Shown here: positions 9,539 to 18,122 of the stretch, one piece after another
Layout of the letters: every line of letters starts with the position of its first letter
Numbering within the stretch: position 1 is the first letter of the stretch
Assembly: GCF_902809845.1 (NCBI RefSeq)
Contig: NZ_CADDWI010000009.1
Coordinates: forward strand, 124,001 to 188,000
Source: Chelativorans sp. Marseille-P2723
GTDB taxonomy: Bacteria > Pseudomonadota > Alphaproteobacteria > Rhizobiales > Rhizobiaceae
DNA: 64,000 nt
Direction of reading: 5' to 3'
Program-made: the position numbers and the translations under genes
Notes under the pieces: generated by a model
Databases searched by the model: none
What the model saw: only the letters and a program-made list of their open reading frames with translations
What the model was told of the DNA's origin: nothing

Positions 9539-10990
9539 ATGACCGACACGAAGTTCTCATACCCCGACACGCGCTTGCTGATTGACGGCGCATGGCAAGC
9601 AGGTGCTGAAGGAAAGACGCTCGACGTGCTCAACCCGGCCAGCGGTGAGGTGATTGGAACGGTCGCCTGCGCGGGGCGGAGCGACCTTGATGCCGCCCTT
9701 GCCGCTGTTGACAGGGGATTTGCGCTCTGGAGCGCAGTATCCGCGCTCGAACGCTCGAAGATCATGCGCCGGGCGGCCGAGCTCTTGCGCTCACGCGTCG
9801 AGACGATTGCTCGCATCCTGACGCTTGAGCAGGGAAAACCCCTGATCGAGGCAAAGACAGAGACGCTGTCAGGTGCCGACGTCATCGACTGGTTCGCCGA
9901 GGAGGCGCGACGCACTTACGGGCAGATCATCCCCGCACGCGTGCCTGGGGTCACCCAGATGGCAATAAAGCTTCCTGTTGGCCCCGTCGCAGCCTTCACA
10001 CCGTGGAACTTTCCCATCAACCAGGTCGTACGCAAGCTTTCAGCGGCGCTCGCGGCTGGATGCTCCATCATCGTTAAGGCTCCGGAAGAGACACCTGCAT
10101 CCGCAGCCGAATTGATCCGGGCATTCGTCGATGCTGGCTTGCCTGCGGGTGTGATCAATCTCGTTTACGGCGTTCCGGCGGAGATATCCGAGTATCTGAT
10201 ACCGCACCCCGTCATCCGCAAGATTTCCTTTACTGGCTCCACCGCCGTCGGCAAGCACCTTGCCGGGCTGGCTGGCCGGCACATGAAGCCTGTCACGATG
10301 GAGCTTGGCGGGCATGCGCCGGCGATTGTCTTTGGTGACGCGGATATCGAAAGGGCTGTCAAGGTGCTGGCTGCCGCAAAATTCCGCAATGCCGGGCAAG
10401 TCTGTGTGTCACCTACGCGCTTCCTCATCGAAGAAAATGTCTACGATCGTGTAGTTGATGCTTTCACCGAAGCAGCAAAGGCCATCCGTGTGGGCAACGG
10501 GCTTGAGGAAGGGGTCCAGATGGGACCGCTTGCGAACGAGCGCCGCATCCCAGTGCTTGAGGAGTTGATTTCCGACGCCGTGCAACACGGGGCGGAGTTG
10601 AAGACGGGCGGCCGCCGCATCGGAAACAAGGGCAACTTCTTCGAGCCTACAGTGCTGTCGAACGTTCCCGTGGAAGCGAAGATCATGAATGAGGAGCCGT
10701 TCGGCCCGGTGGCCTCGTTCCGGCCTTTCCGCTCGCTCGACGAGGTAATCGATGAATCGAACAGGCTGCCCTATGGCCTTGCAAGCTATGCCTTTACAAG
10801 CTCCGCGGACAAGGCGAACCAGCTTGGCCTGCGCATCCAGGCTGGCATGACCACCATCAATCACAACGGCCTGGCTCTGCCAGAAGTGCCTTTCGGCGGA
10901 GTCAAGGATTCCGGCTATGGCACCGAAGGCGGCTCGGAGGCGATCGACGCGTATCTGACAACGAAGCTTGTTACCCACATGAGCAGTTAA
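9539..10990 (+). CDS. NAD(P)-dependent aldehyde dehydrogenase, succinate-semialdehyde type
   Basis: 483 residues, full length. ALDH motifs are [22 protein letters not shown] (cofactor binding, Asn oxyanion hole), ITFTGST-like [24 protein letters not shown] (general-base Glu) and [13 protein letters not shown] (catalytic Cys). The sequence is closest in feel to GabD/succinate-semialdehyde or alpha-ketoglutarate-semialdehyde dehydrogenases, but no gabT or sugar-acid genes are adjacent, so the substrate is uncertain. AAGGAA precedes the ATG by seven bases. It is followed by the metE control region. Confidence 0.85.
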   Translation: MTDTKFSYPDTRLLIDGAWQAGAEGKTLDVLNPASGEVIGTVACAGRSDLDAALAAVDRGFALWSAVSALERSKIMRRAAELLRSRVETIARILTLEQGKPLIEAKTETLSGADVIDWFAEEARRTYGQIIPARVPGVTQMAIKLPVGPVAAFTPWNFPINQVVRKLSAALAAGCSIIVKAPEETPASAAELIRAFVDAGLPAGVINLVYGVPAEISEYLIPHPVIRKISFTGSTAVGKHLAGLAGRHMKPVTMELGGHAPAIVFGDADIERAVKVLAAAKFRNAGQVCVSPTRFLIEENVYDRVVDAFTEAAKAIRVGNGLEEGVQMGPLANERRIPVLEELISDAVQHGAELKTGGRRIGNKGNFFEPTVLSNVPVEAKIMNEEPFGPVASFRPFRSLDEVIDESNRLPYGLASYAFTSSADKANQLGLRIQAGMTTINHNGLALPEVPFGGVKDSGYGTEGGSEAIDAYLTTKLVTHMSS

Positions 10991-11016
10991 GGGCCGAGCC
11001 GACAGAAAGATTTAAA

Positions 11017-11038
11017 GATATAAGCATCTCTTTATATC
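11017..11038 (+). promoter_or_regulatory. Inverted repeat upstream of metE promoter, candidate SAM/SAH-type operator
   Basis: GATATAA at 11017-11023 and TTATATC at 11032-11038 are perfect complements around an 8-base spacer. It sits five bases before a TTGACA box. From memory, alphaproteobacterial methionine-cycle genes are controlled by ArsR-type SahR/SamR repressors at AT-rich palindromes of this kind, so it is a candidate operator. The identity of the regulator is inference. Confidence 0.5.
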
Positions 11039-11042
11039 ATTC

Positions 11043-11070
11043 TTGACAAATCGCCTGAAGCTGCGAGTAT
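11043..11070 (+). promoter_or_regulatory. Candidate sigma-70 promoter of metE
   Basis: TTGACA at 11043-11048 is a full consensus -35 box. GAGTAT at 11065-11070 follows after 16 bases as a weak -10. A transcript from here would begin just before the cobalamin riboswitch, as expected. Transcription start has not been shown. Confidence 0.5.
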
Positions 11071-11074
11071 GCCA

Positions 11075-11285
11075 CCGGTCGTGGTTCTCCGGCGCGACGT
11101 CTGTCGCCCGGAGCTAAGAGGGAAACCGGTGCGCGCTGCAAAGCCGGTGCTGCCCCCGCAACTGTAAGCGGCGAGCCGACGCCTCTCCAATGTCACTGGG
11201 GTGAAAGCCTCGGGAAGACGGGCGAAGGCTGTGACCCGCGAGCCAGGAGACCTGCCGCGACCGAACGTTCACGGGCAGGATGCCA
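11075..11285 (+). ncRNA. Cobalamin (AdoCbl) riboswitch of metE
   Basis: The leader contains the two most conserved parts of the class: the GCCCCCGCAACTGTAAGCGG-like core around 11151-11171, and the B12 box AGCCAGGAGACCTGCC at 11241-11256. GGTCGTGGTTCTCCGG-type P1/P2 bases lie near 11078. It lies between a TTGACA promoter and the metE ATG at 11366. Cobalamin binding should repress the B12-independent enzyme when the B12-dependent MetH can work. The downstream 80 bases would hold the expression platform. Confidence 0.93.
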
Positions 11286-11365
11286 CGCGCAGTGCAAAGG
11301 GCGGTCTTGAAGGGTTCCTTTCCTGTGCGGTCGAGCATCTTCGCCCCAGCCAATCGGGGTAAGTC

Positions 11366-13708
11366 ATGTCTGGTTCAAATATTCCTGTCGCTACGCTCGG
11401 AGTGCCGCGCATCGGCCGCCGCCGCGAACTGAAGTTCGCGCTTGAAGCCTACTGGTCGGGGGAATCCTCGGCGGCAACGCTGCTTCAGACGGCCAAGGCG
11501 TTGCGCGCTGCCAACTGGATGGAGCAATGTGACCGCGGCGTCACGAAAATCCCTTCCAACGATTTTTCACTCTATGACCACGTCCTCGATACTGCAGTCA
11601 TGGTCGGCGCGATTCCAGCCATCTATGGCTGGACCGGCGGCGAATTATTGCTGGACACCTATTTTGCCATGGCTCGGGGCGGCCGTTTGAATGACGCTTC
11701 TCCGGCCTGCGGGCACGGCAGGCATAATGGCCATGGCAAGGGCGTGCGTGCGCTGGAGATGACGAAGTGGTTCGACACCAATTATCACTACATGGTGCCG
11801 GAATTTTCTGCCGATCAGGTCTTCGCGCTAACTTCGACCAAGCCTGTCGACGAGTTTCAGGAAGCGAAGGCTCTCGGCATCCACACACGACCGGTGATAC
11901 TTGGTCCCCTTACTTTTCTGAAGCTGGGCAAGCCGGAGGAAGAAGGTTTCGAGCCGCTTGAGCTTCTGCCCCGATTGCTGCCTGTCTATGAGCAACTCTT
12001 GGACAGGCTGGCAGCGGCCGGAGCCGACTGGGTGCAGATAGACGAGCCGGCTCTGGTGCTCGATCTCGGCGATCAGGAGCGCAAGGCCTACAAGCAGGCT
12101 TATGAAAAGCTTGCGGCCGCCGTTCCGGAACTGAAGATCATGCTGGCCACCTATTTCGGTGGGATCGGCGAGAATATCGACACCGCTCTTTGCTTGCCGG
12201 TGGCCGGACTTCATATTGATCTTGTTCGCGCACCCGAGCAGTTGGAAGAGATTGCGCGGCTGGCGCGCAAGGATATGGTGCTGTCGCTTGGTCTGATCGA
12301 TGGCCGCAACATCTGGCGCGCCGACCTTCAAGCCATCCTCGACCGCATCGAGCCTGTTGTGGGGGCTTGGCCGCTGGAACGCATCGAAATAGCCTCCTCC
12401 TCTTCGCTCATTCATGCGCCGATCGACCTGGAGCTTGAAACAGGACTGGACCCGAAGCTCAAATCCTGGCTCGCCTTCTCTGTCCAGAAGATGAGCGAGC
12501 TTTCGATCCTTTCTCAGGCGCTGTCTGGCGGACGCGCCTCGGTCATGTCCGAGCTCAAGGCCTCAAGCGAGGCGGCGGCGGCACGCGCAGCCTCGCCCAA
12601 TGTCCATAACCCGGCAGTGCGGGAGCGAGTCTCCGGCATTACGGAAGAGATGAAGAACAGGGCGAGCAGCTTCACCGAGCGGCACGCAATACAGCGCGCA
12701 AAGCTGCAACTGCCAGCCTTCCCGACGACGACCATCGGATCTTTTCCGCAGACTGCGGAGGTGCGCCGCGCACGCGCCGCACATCTAAGAAATGAAATTA
12801 GCCGCGACCAATATGAGACTTTCCTCAAGCGCGAGACGGAGGCGGCCATCCGCTGGCAGGAGGAAATCGGGCTTGATGTGCTGGTTCATGGCGAGTTCGA
12901 GCGCAACGACATGGTCCAGTATTTCGGCGAGCAGCTTTCCGGCTTCGCCTTCACCAAACATGCTTGGGTGCAAAGCTATGGCTCGCGCTATGTGCGTCCG
13001 CCGATCATCTATGGAGACGTATCGCGCCCGCGCCCGATGACGGTGGATTGGTGGAAATATGCACAATCGCTAACAGAAAAGCCCGTCAAGGGCATGCTTA
13101 CCGGTCCAGTCACGATTCTCAACTGGTCCTTCGTGCGCGACGACATCCCCCGTTCAGCAGTGTGCCGCCAGATCGCGCTCGCCATTCGCGACGAAGTGAC
13201 GGACCTTGAAAAGGCCGGCGCCCGCATGATCCAGATTGATGAAGCTGCACTGCGCGAGGGGCTTCCGCTACGCAAGCCAGAGTGGAAGGAATACCTTGCC
13301 TGGGCCGTGGAATGTTTCCGCCTCGCCTCCTCGGGTGTAGAGGACTCCACCCAGATTCACACGCATATGTGTTACTCGGAGTTCAACGATGTTATCGACG
13401 CCATTGCAGCGATGGATGCCGATGTCATTTCCATCGAGACTTCGCGCTCGAAGATGGAATTGCTCGACGCCTTTCGTAGCTACAGCTATCCGAATGAGAT
13501 CGGACCTGGCGTCTATGACATCCACTCCCCGCGCGTGCCGGAGGTGGCCGAAATCACAAACCTCGTGGAACTCGCCCGCAGCAGGCTTTCAGACTCCCAG
13601 CTCTGGATCAATCCGGACTGCGGCTTGAAGACGAGGAAATGGGACGAGGTCCGTCCCGCACTTGTCAATATGGTGGAGGCTGCGAAACGGCTGCGGGAAG
13701 CGGCCTGA
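11366..13708 (+). CDS. metE: 5-methyltetrahydropteroyltriglutamate--homocysteine methyltransferase (cobalamin-independent methionine synthase)
   Basis: 780 residues, full length. It transfers the methyl group of methyltetrahydrofolate polyglutamate to homocysteine without B12. Two homologous barrels are present: the N-terminal barrel begins TLGVPRIGRRRELKFALEAYW, and the catalytic C-terminal barrel begins FPTTTIGSFPQTAEVRRAR near residue 450. The Zn and substrate residues appear as QIDEAALREG, THMCYSEF (His and Cys) and the terminal NPDCGLKTRKW (Cys). The gene stands alone behind a cobalamin riboswitch, so expression should fall when B12 is available. Confidence 0.97.
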   Translation: MSGSNIPVATLGVPRIGRRRELKFALEAYWSGESSAATLLQTAKALRAANWMEQCDRGVTKIPSNDFSLYDHVLDTAVMVGAIPAIYGWTGGELLLDTYFAMARGGRLNDASPACGHGRHNGHGKGVRALEMTKWFDTNYHYMVPEFSADQVFALTSTKPVDEFQEAKALGIHTRPVILGPLTFLKLGKPEEEGFEPLELLPRLLPVYEQLLDRLAAAGADWVQIDEPALVLDLGDQERKAYKQAYEKLAAAVPELKIMLATYFGGIGENIDTALCLPVAGLHIDLVRAPEQLEEIARLARKDMVLSLGLIDGRNIWRADLQAILDRIEPVVGAWPLERIEIASSSSLIHAPIDLELETGLDPKLKSWLAFSVQKMSELSILSQALSGGRASVMSELKASSEAAAARAASPNVHNPAVRERVSGITEEMKNRASSFTERHAIQRAKLQLPAFPTTTIGSFPQTAEVRRARAAHLRNEISRDQYETFLKRETEAAIRWQEEIGLDVLVHGEFERNDMVQYFGEQLSGFAFTKHAWVQSYGSRYVRPPIIYGDVSRPRPMTVDWWKYAQSLTEKPVKGMLTGPVTILNWSFVRDDIPRSAVCRQIALAIRDEVTDLEKAGARMIQIDEAALREGLPLRKPEWKEYLAWAVECFRLASSGVEDSTQIHTHMCYSEFNDVIDAIAAMDADVISIETSRSKMELLDAFRSYSYPNEIGPGVYDIHSPRVPEVAEITNLVELARSRLSDSQLWINPDCGLKTRKWDEVRPALVNMVEAAKRLREAA

Positions 13709-13742
13709 GTCCCAATTCACGACGGCACTTGTTTGACAAAAT

Positions 13743-13768
13743 CGCGGCGCGGGATCTCCCGCGCCGCG
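13743..13768. terminator. Perfect GC-rich hairpin between convergent genes
   Basis: Twelve-base arms CGCGGCGCGGGA (13743-13754) and TCCCGCGCCGCG (13757-13768) are exact complements with almost no loop. It lies between metE and the convergent MFS gene, 35 bases after the metE stop. A bidirectional terminator is the simplest reading; no long T tract follows. Confidence 0.6.
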
Positions 13769-13783
13769 AGGCTCTAGGCAGTC

Positions 13784-15001
13784 TTATGTCACTCTCCTGC
13801 TCATCCGCCCTTGTCCGGTATTCGGAAGGAATACCGTCAACAGTCCGAGAAGCGGCAGGAAGGAGCAAAGCCAATAGACGTAGCGGATGCCCTTGACGTC
13901 GGCGACGACGCCGAGCAAGGCCGCCGCGATCCCTGCAATGCCAAAGGCAAGGCCGAAGAAGATGCCCGCGACCATGCCGACGCGACCCGGGATAAGTTCC
14001 TGCGCCATGACCACAATCGCAGGAAAAGCGGACGCCAGAATCAGCCCTATGATGGCGGTGAGAACGATGGTCCATTCAAGGTTGGCGTAGGGCAGCGCCA
14101 AGGTAAACGGCAATATACCGAGGATGGAAATCCAGATCACCACCTTGGCGCCGAGCTTGTCTCCAATCGGCCCCCCCAACACAGTGCCCGCAGCCGCAGC
14201 GCCGAGAAAAACGAATAGCAGCACCTGTGACATCTCGACGGAAACGGAGAACCTGTCGATGACATAGAAGGTGTAATAGCTGGACAGGCTCGCCAGGTAG
14301 ATGTTCTTCGAGAAGGTGAGAATCGTCAGCACGATGAGCGCGATTGCGACTTTCCGCCTCGGGATCGTGAACTCACGCTGAGGCGATGGCCGTCGCTCGG
14401 CGTTTGCCTGGTAGCGGGCATACCAGTTACCCACCTGCCAGAGAATGACCATGCCGACGAAAGTAGCCGCCGTGAACCAGGAAATGCTTGCCTGCCCCAG
14501 CGGCATGACAATGAAAGCGGCCACCAGTGGGCCCATGGACGCGCCCAGATTGCCACCGACCTGGAAAAGGGACTGCGCAAGCCCGTAGCGTCCTCCGGAA
14601 GCAAGACGCGCAACCCGCGAAGATTCGGGATGGATGATTGCCGACCCCAGCCCGACAAGCATCGCGCCCAGAACAAGCACGCCATATTGACTTGCAAAGG
14701 CAAATACCATGAGCCCAACGCAGGTGAAGCCCATTGCTGCCGGCAACAAATAATACAGCGGCCGCTTATCCGCATAGAGCCCGATCAATGGTTGGAGCAC
14801 GGAGGCGGTGCCTTGAAACGCCATGGTCAGCAGGCCGATCTGCCAAAAATCCAGCTTGTAGTTGAGTTTCAGCAGCGGATAGACCGCAACCAGGAGTGAC
14901 TGAATGACATCATTGATGAAATGGCAGACGCTTACCGCAAGGATCACCGCAAAGACGGTATTTTCCGGCCGCCTTCCTGCAGTGACTGACGTTTGGCTCA
15001 T
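13784..15001 (-). CDS. MFS transporter, Fsr/fosmidomycin-resistance type
   Basis: 405 residues with about twelve membrane helices. The N-terminal CHFINDVIQSLLVAVYPLLK is typical of the Fsr-like branch of the major facilitator superfamily, as is GLYADKRPLYYLLPAAMGF in the conserved loop 2-3 region. Fsr exports fosmidomycin in E. coli; the substrate here is unknown. The long central loop after helix six holds basic residues (YARYQANAERRPSPQ). It is divergently transcribed from an AraC-family gene, which is likely its regulator. Confidence 0.88.
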   Translation of the reverse strand: MSQTSVTAGRRPENTVFAVILAVSVCHFINDVIQSLLVAVYPLLKLNYKLDFWQIGLLTMAFQGTASVLQPLIGLYADKRPLYYLLPAAMGFTCVGLMVFAFASQYGVLVLGAMLVGLGSAIIHPESSRVARLASGGRYGLAQSLFQVGGNLGASMGPLVAAFIVMPLGQASISWFTAATFVGMVILWQVGNWYARYQANAERRPSPQREFTIPRRKVAIALIVLTILTFSKNIYLASLSSYYTFYVIDRFSVSVEMSQVLLFVFLGAAAAGTVLGGPIGDKLGAKVVIWISILGILPFTLALPYANLEWTIVLTAIIGLILASAFPAIVVMAQELIPGRVGMVAGIFFGLAFGIAGIAAALLGVVADVKGIRYVYWLCSFLPLLGLLTVFLPNTGQGRMSRRVT

Positions 15002-15097
15002 GGTGACTCCGTTACAAAGTTATTGAATGTAATAGGTGAGTTGCTCGAGTCCTTCTTTCGTGGTTACCTCCAAGAGTTTCGAGAGTGGGCCAAATTG

Positions 15098-15916
15098 GTG
15101 ATCAATCGTAGTAGGTCCTCACGCCAACAAAAGAAAACCGAAATCGAAGAGCGGCGCGACTGGCTCGAAACGGCTGGGGCCGACGTCATAACGCTCGCCA
15201 CGGATTATTCCGCCGGCGTACATGTCGCTCTTCACCGACATAGCCGGGCCCAGCTTCTCTATCCGCTCTCGGGCGTCGTGATGGTGAGTACCGAGGGCGG
15301 CCGCTGGATGGTTCCGCCTGAACACGCAATCTGGCTTCCCCCGGATGTGGATCACGCGCTGGACATGTTGGGGGATGTGCAGATGCACTCGATTTACGTT
15401 CTACGCGGCGCGATTGACGGCCTTCCCGAGGGTCTTCGGGTCTTCTCTGTCACGAGCCTCATGCGCAGCCTGATCATTGAGGCGATGGCCCATCCGCGCG
15501 ATGATCCACCGACCGCCCGTACCTCGCTCATCCTGGACCTGCTCCTGCATGAAATTCTCACGTTGCCGGAGCAGCCCCTGGCACTCCCCATCCCGGCGGA
15601 CAGGCGGCTGAGCGAACTTTGCCGCCGCTTTCTTGAGGCTCCCTCTCCCCACGACACGATAGACGAATGGGCCAGAAGTGCTGGCATGAGCCGCAGGAGC
15701 TTCACGCGCGCGTTTCACCGGGAAACCGGTTTGAGCCTGTCGATATGGCGGCAGCAGGCCTGCCTGTTTGCCGCGCTTCCGCGCCTTGCGGATGGCCAGC
15801 CGATCACCACTATCGCCCTGGATCTTGGCTATGAGAGCATGGCTGCGTTCAGCACGATGTTCCGGCGCATGACCGGCCTTCCTCCCCGCGCATGGCGCAG
15901 CAAGTTATCCTGCTGA
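15098..15916 (+). CDS. AraC-family transcriptional regulator
   Basis: About 272 residues from the GTG at 15098. The frame is open back to 14993, but that would overlap the divergent MFS gene and add 35 residues unlike the family. The N-terminus is a cupin-like sensor domain (HVALHRHSRAQLLYPLSGVVMVSTEGG, WLPPDVDHALDM). The C-terminal 95 residues form the double helix-turn-helix: WARSAGMSRRSFTRAFHRETGLS, then IALDLGYESMAAFSTMFRRMTGLPPRAWR. The arrangement resembles NimR-type regulators of a divergent MFS gene, so local control of the transporter is likely. The start is uncertain. Confidence 0.85.
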   Translation: MINRSRSSRQQKKTEIEERRDWLETAGADVITLATDYSAGVHVALHRHSRAQLLYPLSGVVMVSTEGGRWMVPPEHAIWLPPDVDHALDMLGDVQMHSIYVLRGAIDGLPEGLRVFSVTSLMRSLIIEAMAHPRDDPPTARTSLILDLLLHEILTLPEQPLALPIPADRRLSELCRRFLEAPSPHDTIDEWARSAGMSRRSFTRAFHRETGLSLSIWRQQACLFAALPRLADGQPITTIALDLGYESMAAFSTMFRRMTGLPPRAWRSKLSC

Positions 15917-16079
15917 ATTTGGTTTTCCGCATAAGACGTTGGAAATCTTTCGCTCCTAGAAGACTTGTCGTGGCGTTCTATTTCGCCCAGCATTGATATT
16001 GGAATTAGTTTGCTTTCCAAACCTTCATAAAAGGCTGATAAACCTGCGTTACGGTACCAGTCGTTCAGGAAGTTATTCC

Positions 16080-16487
16080 ATGGCGGTGAAATCTGCGAAG
16101 GTCCACGCACGCAGCGAAACGGCTGCCACATGCAAACTGACCAATGACCGTCATCAGGAGATCGCCGCGGTATTCTCGACGCAGGCTCGCGGCTTCACGC
16201 CGCTTGAATTGCAGGCGGCGGCGCTGGCAGCCTGCATCTGTGCAAGCGTACGTATTGCTGCGAACAACCTCAAGATCGGCCGCCTGAAAGGAATCGATGT
16301 AGAGGTAGAAGCCGTCAAGGCGGAAGACGCGCCTTCGCGCCTGGCAACCTTTCACTGCATCGTGAAGTTCGAGGACGATCTCGATGACGAGACCCAGGAG
16401 GAGCTCGTGGAGGCGGCGGAACACATCTGTACCATCAGCAACACGCTGCGCGCCGGCGCCACCATCCTCGCTCGCCCACAAATTTGA
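16080..16487 (+). CDS. OsmC family protein
   Basis: 135 residues from the ATG at 16080; an in-frame extension to 15993 lacks family resemblance. The OsmC fold is supported by GFTPLELQAAALAACICASVRIAA, with the first conserved Cys at the start of the central helix, and by EAAEHICTISNTLRAGA, with the second. In OsmC/Ohr proteins these two cysteines reduce organic hydroperoxides. Other members have no peroxidase activity, so the function is only provisional. The gene ends 21 bases before dctP and may be its first operon partner. Confidence 0.8.
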   Translation: MAVKSAKVHARSETAATCKLTNDRHQEIAAVFSTQARGFTPLELQAAALAACICASVRIAANNLKIGRLKGIDVEVEAVKAEDAPSRLATFHCIVKFEDDLDDETQEELVEAAEHICTISNTLRAGATILARPQI

Positions 16488-16508
16488 TGCACCCACAGGA
16501 GACTTTCC

Positions 16509-17645
16509 ATGTGTCGCCTTCTCTATACGCTTGCATCTTCGGCCTTCGTTTTTCAGGCACACGCATTCACCGTGGCGGACTGGCTGAACCATGAGGTTCC
16601 CGAAGCCGAACCTTCCATGCAATATGAGGGCAACCCCGTCACCCTGAAATTTTCCTCCCCCAACCCGGCCGCTTCCCTCGTGCCGGAAGTTTGGAGCCGC
16701 GGCTTTCGCTGGCTGGAGGAGGCGACAAGCGGCAAGCTCAACATCGAAGAATATCATGGCGGAACTCTGCATGCCGCGGCCGACGGATGGCGGGCCGTGC
16801 GCAGCCGCGTTACCGATTACGCCGCCTGCTACACTTCTTACGAAGGCAGCGGCTTCCCGCTCCACAAGGCCATCGAGCTGCCCTTCGTAACCCCCTCCAG
16901 CCCGGTCGCGGCGACGCGCATCATGCAGGAGCTGGCGCCGGAATATTTCGTTCCGGAATGGGAGGGCCGAGGCGTGCTTTATGGCTATACGGTGATCGCC
17001 GGCGTTTCGGACATCATGAGCAACCGGCCAATCCGCACCCCCGAGGATTTACGCGGCATGAGGGTCATTGCCCAGGGCTTTCCTCCCGAAGCGGCCGAAG
17101 CTCTCGGCATCACCACCTTGAACACGCCCTTTCCGGAAATCTACACGGCTTTCCAGCAGGGAATTGCGGATGCGGTGATCTGGGTCGATCCGGGCTTCGT
17201 TCCTTTCAAGATCTACGAACTGGCCAGCTATCACACCAGCCTTGGAATGACCGCGCAGCACATCGACACCTGCATCAACCGTGAGGCATATGAGGATCTC
17301 CCTGCAGAGCTGAAGCCGGTCTTTGCCGAGTTCCAGCAGAATATCGCCCATGCAGTCAGCCAGCGGCTTGGCGTGGAGTTCCGCGAGGAGGCGCTGCGGA
17401 CCTACCAGGAAAACGGCGTCGAGCTGATCGAACTGACGGACGAAGAAAAACAGGCCTGGCGCGCGGTGCTTGAGCCGGTTCTGGAGCAATGGATCGAGGC
17501 TCGCGAAGCGGAGGGCTTGCCCGCCCGCAAACTGATCGAGGATATCCGCCGCCTGGAAGCCCAATATGAGGGCAAAAGCGCGGAAGAACTCTTCGAGATC
17601 ACGGTGACGGAGCCTGTCCCGGAGCTGCTGCCTCAAGCGGAATAG
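16509..17645 (+). CDS. dctP: TRAP transporter substrate-binding protein, DctP family
   Basis: 378 residues. A short signal peptide ends around residue 19 (SSAFVFQAHA). The DctP fold shows in LKFSSPNPAASLVPEVWSRGFRWLEEAT, the conserved EYHGGTLHAAADGWRAVRSRVTDYA region, and RTPEDLRGMRVIAQGFPPEAAEALGITTLNTPFPEIYTAFQQG, where TRAP proteins place the carboxylate-binding Arg. It binds a periplasmic acid and hands it to the DctQM membrane pair encoded next. The ligand is not identifiable; the region before the binding Arg is longer than usual. A C-terminal acidic helical tail of about 60 residues is present. Confidence 0.9.
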   Translation: MCRLLYTLASSAFVFQAHAFTVADWLNHEVPEAEPSMQYEGNPVTLKFSSPNPAASLVPEVWSRGFRWLEEATSGKLNIEEYHGGTLHAAADGWRAVRSRVTDYAACYTSYEGSGFPLHKAIELPFVTPSSPVAATRIMQELAPEYFVPEWEGRGVLYGYTVIAGVSDIMSNRPIRTPEDLRGMRVIAQGFPPEAAEALGITTLNTPFPEIYTAFQQGIADAVIWVDPGFVPFKIYELASYHTSLGMTAQHIDTCINREAYEDLPAELKPVFAEFQQNIAHAVSQRLGVEFREEALRTYQENGVELIELTDEEKQAWRAVLEPVLEQWIEAREAEGLPARKLIEDIRRLEAQYEGKSAEELFEITVTEPVPELLPQAE

Positions 17646-17654
17646 GCAGGAGAA

Positions 17655-18122
17655 ATGCTAGGCCGCATTGTCGCCATATGGGAAGGCTGGGCCGCCTATC
17701 TCATGCTTCCGATCCTCACCTTGCTTGTGGGGACGGACGTCGCCCTGCGCTACCTGTTCAACCTGCCGTTCCGCTGGGGAAGCGACGTGATGGAACTCAT
17801 GCTGCTCCTGATCGTCACCGCGGGATTGCCCGCAACCAGCCTTCAGAACCAGCACATCAGGATGGCGCTGCTCGATGACCGGCTGCCCGCCCGCGCCAAA
17901 CGCATCTCGGCAGTGGCGCGTCATCTGCTGACTGCTTTTGCCGCGGTCGTCGTTGGCTATGCGGTCCTCAATCAGGCTCTTGACATGTACCGCTATGGCG
18001 ACCGGGCAGAGATGATCAACATCCCCTTCTGGCCAATGGCAATGCTTGTCACAATTGCGTTTGTCCTATCGGTCCTTGCCGAGCTCGCGCGCGCGGTTTC
18101 AGCTGCCCGGGGACGATCCTGA
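17655..18122 (+). CDS. dctQ: TRAP transporter small permease subunit, DctQ family
   Basis: 155 residues with four membrane helices (about 12-32, 46-66, 88-108 and 128-150). LRYLFNLPFRWGSDVMELMLLLIVTAGLP, including the conserved W-x-x-(D/E) region, is characteristic of DctQ. The small subunit forms the scaffold of the Na+-driven TRAP membrane complex. GGCAGGAG precedes the ATG. The stop overlaps the dctM start by one base, so translation is coupled. Confidence 0.9.
   Translation: MLGRIVAIWEGWAAYLMLPILTLLVGTDVALRYLFNLPFRWGSDVMELMLLLIVTAGLPATSLQNQHIRMALLDDRLPARAKRISAVARHLLTAFAAVVVGYAVLNQALDMYRYGDRAEMINIPFWPMAMLVTIAFVLSVLAELARAVSAARGRS

Noticed and set aside
10409-10978. Long minus-strand frame inside the aldehyde dehydrogenase gene
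   Set aside because: It is the antisense shadow of a gene with intact catalytic motifs. High GC content makes such long shadows common here; others lie within dctP, gyrB and thiC.
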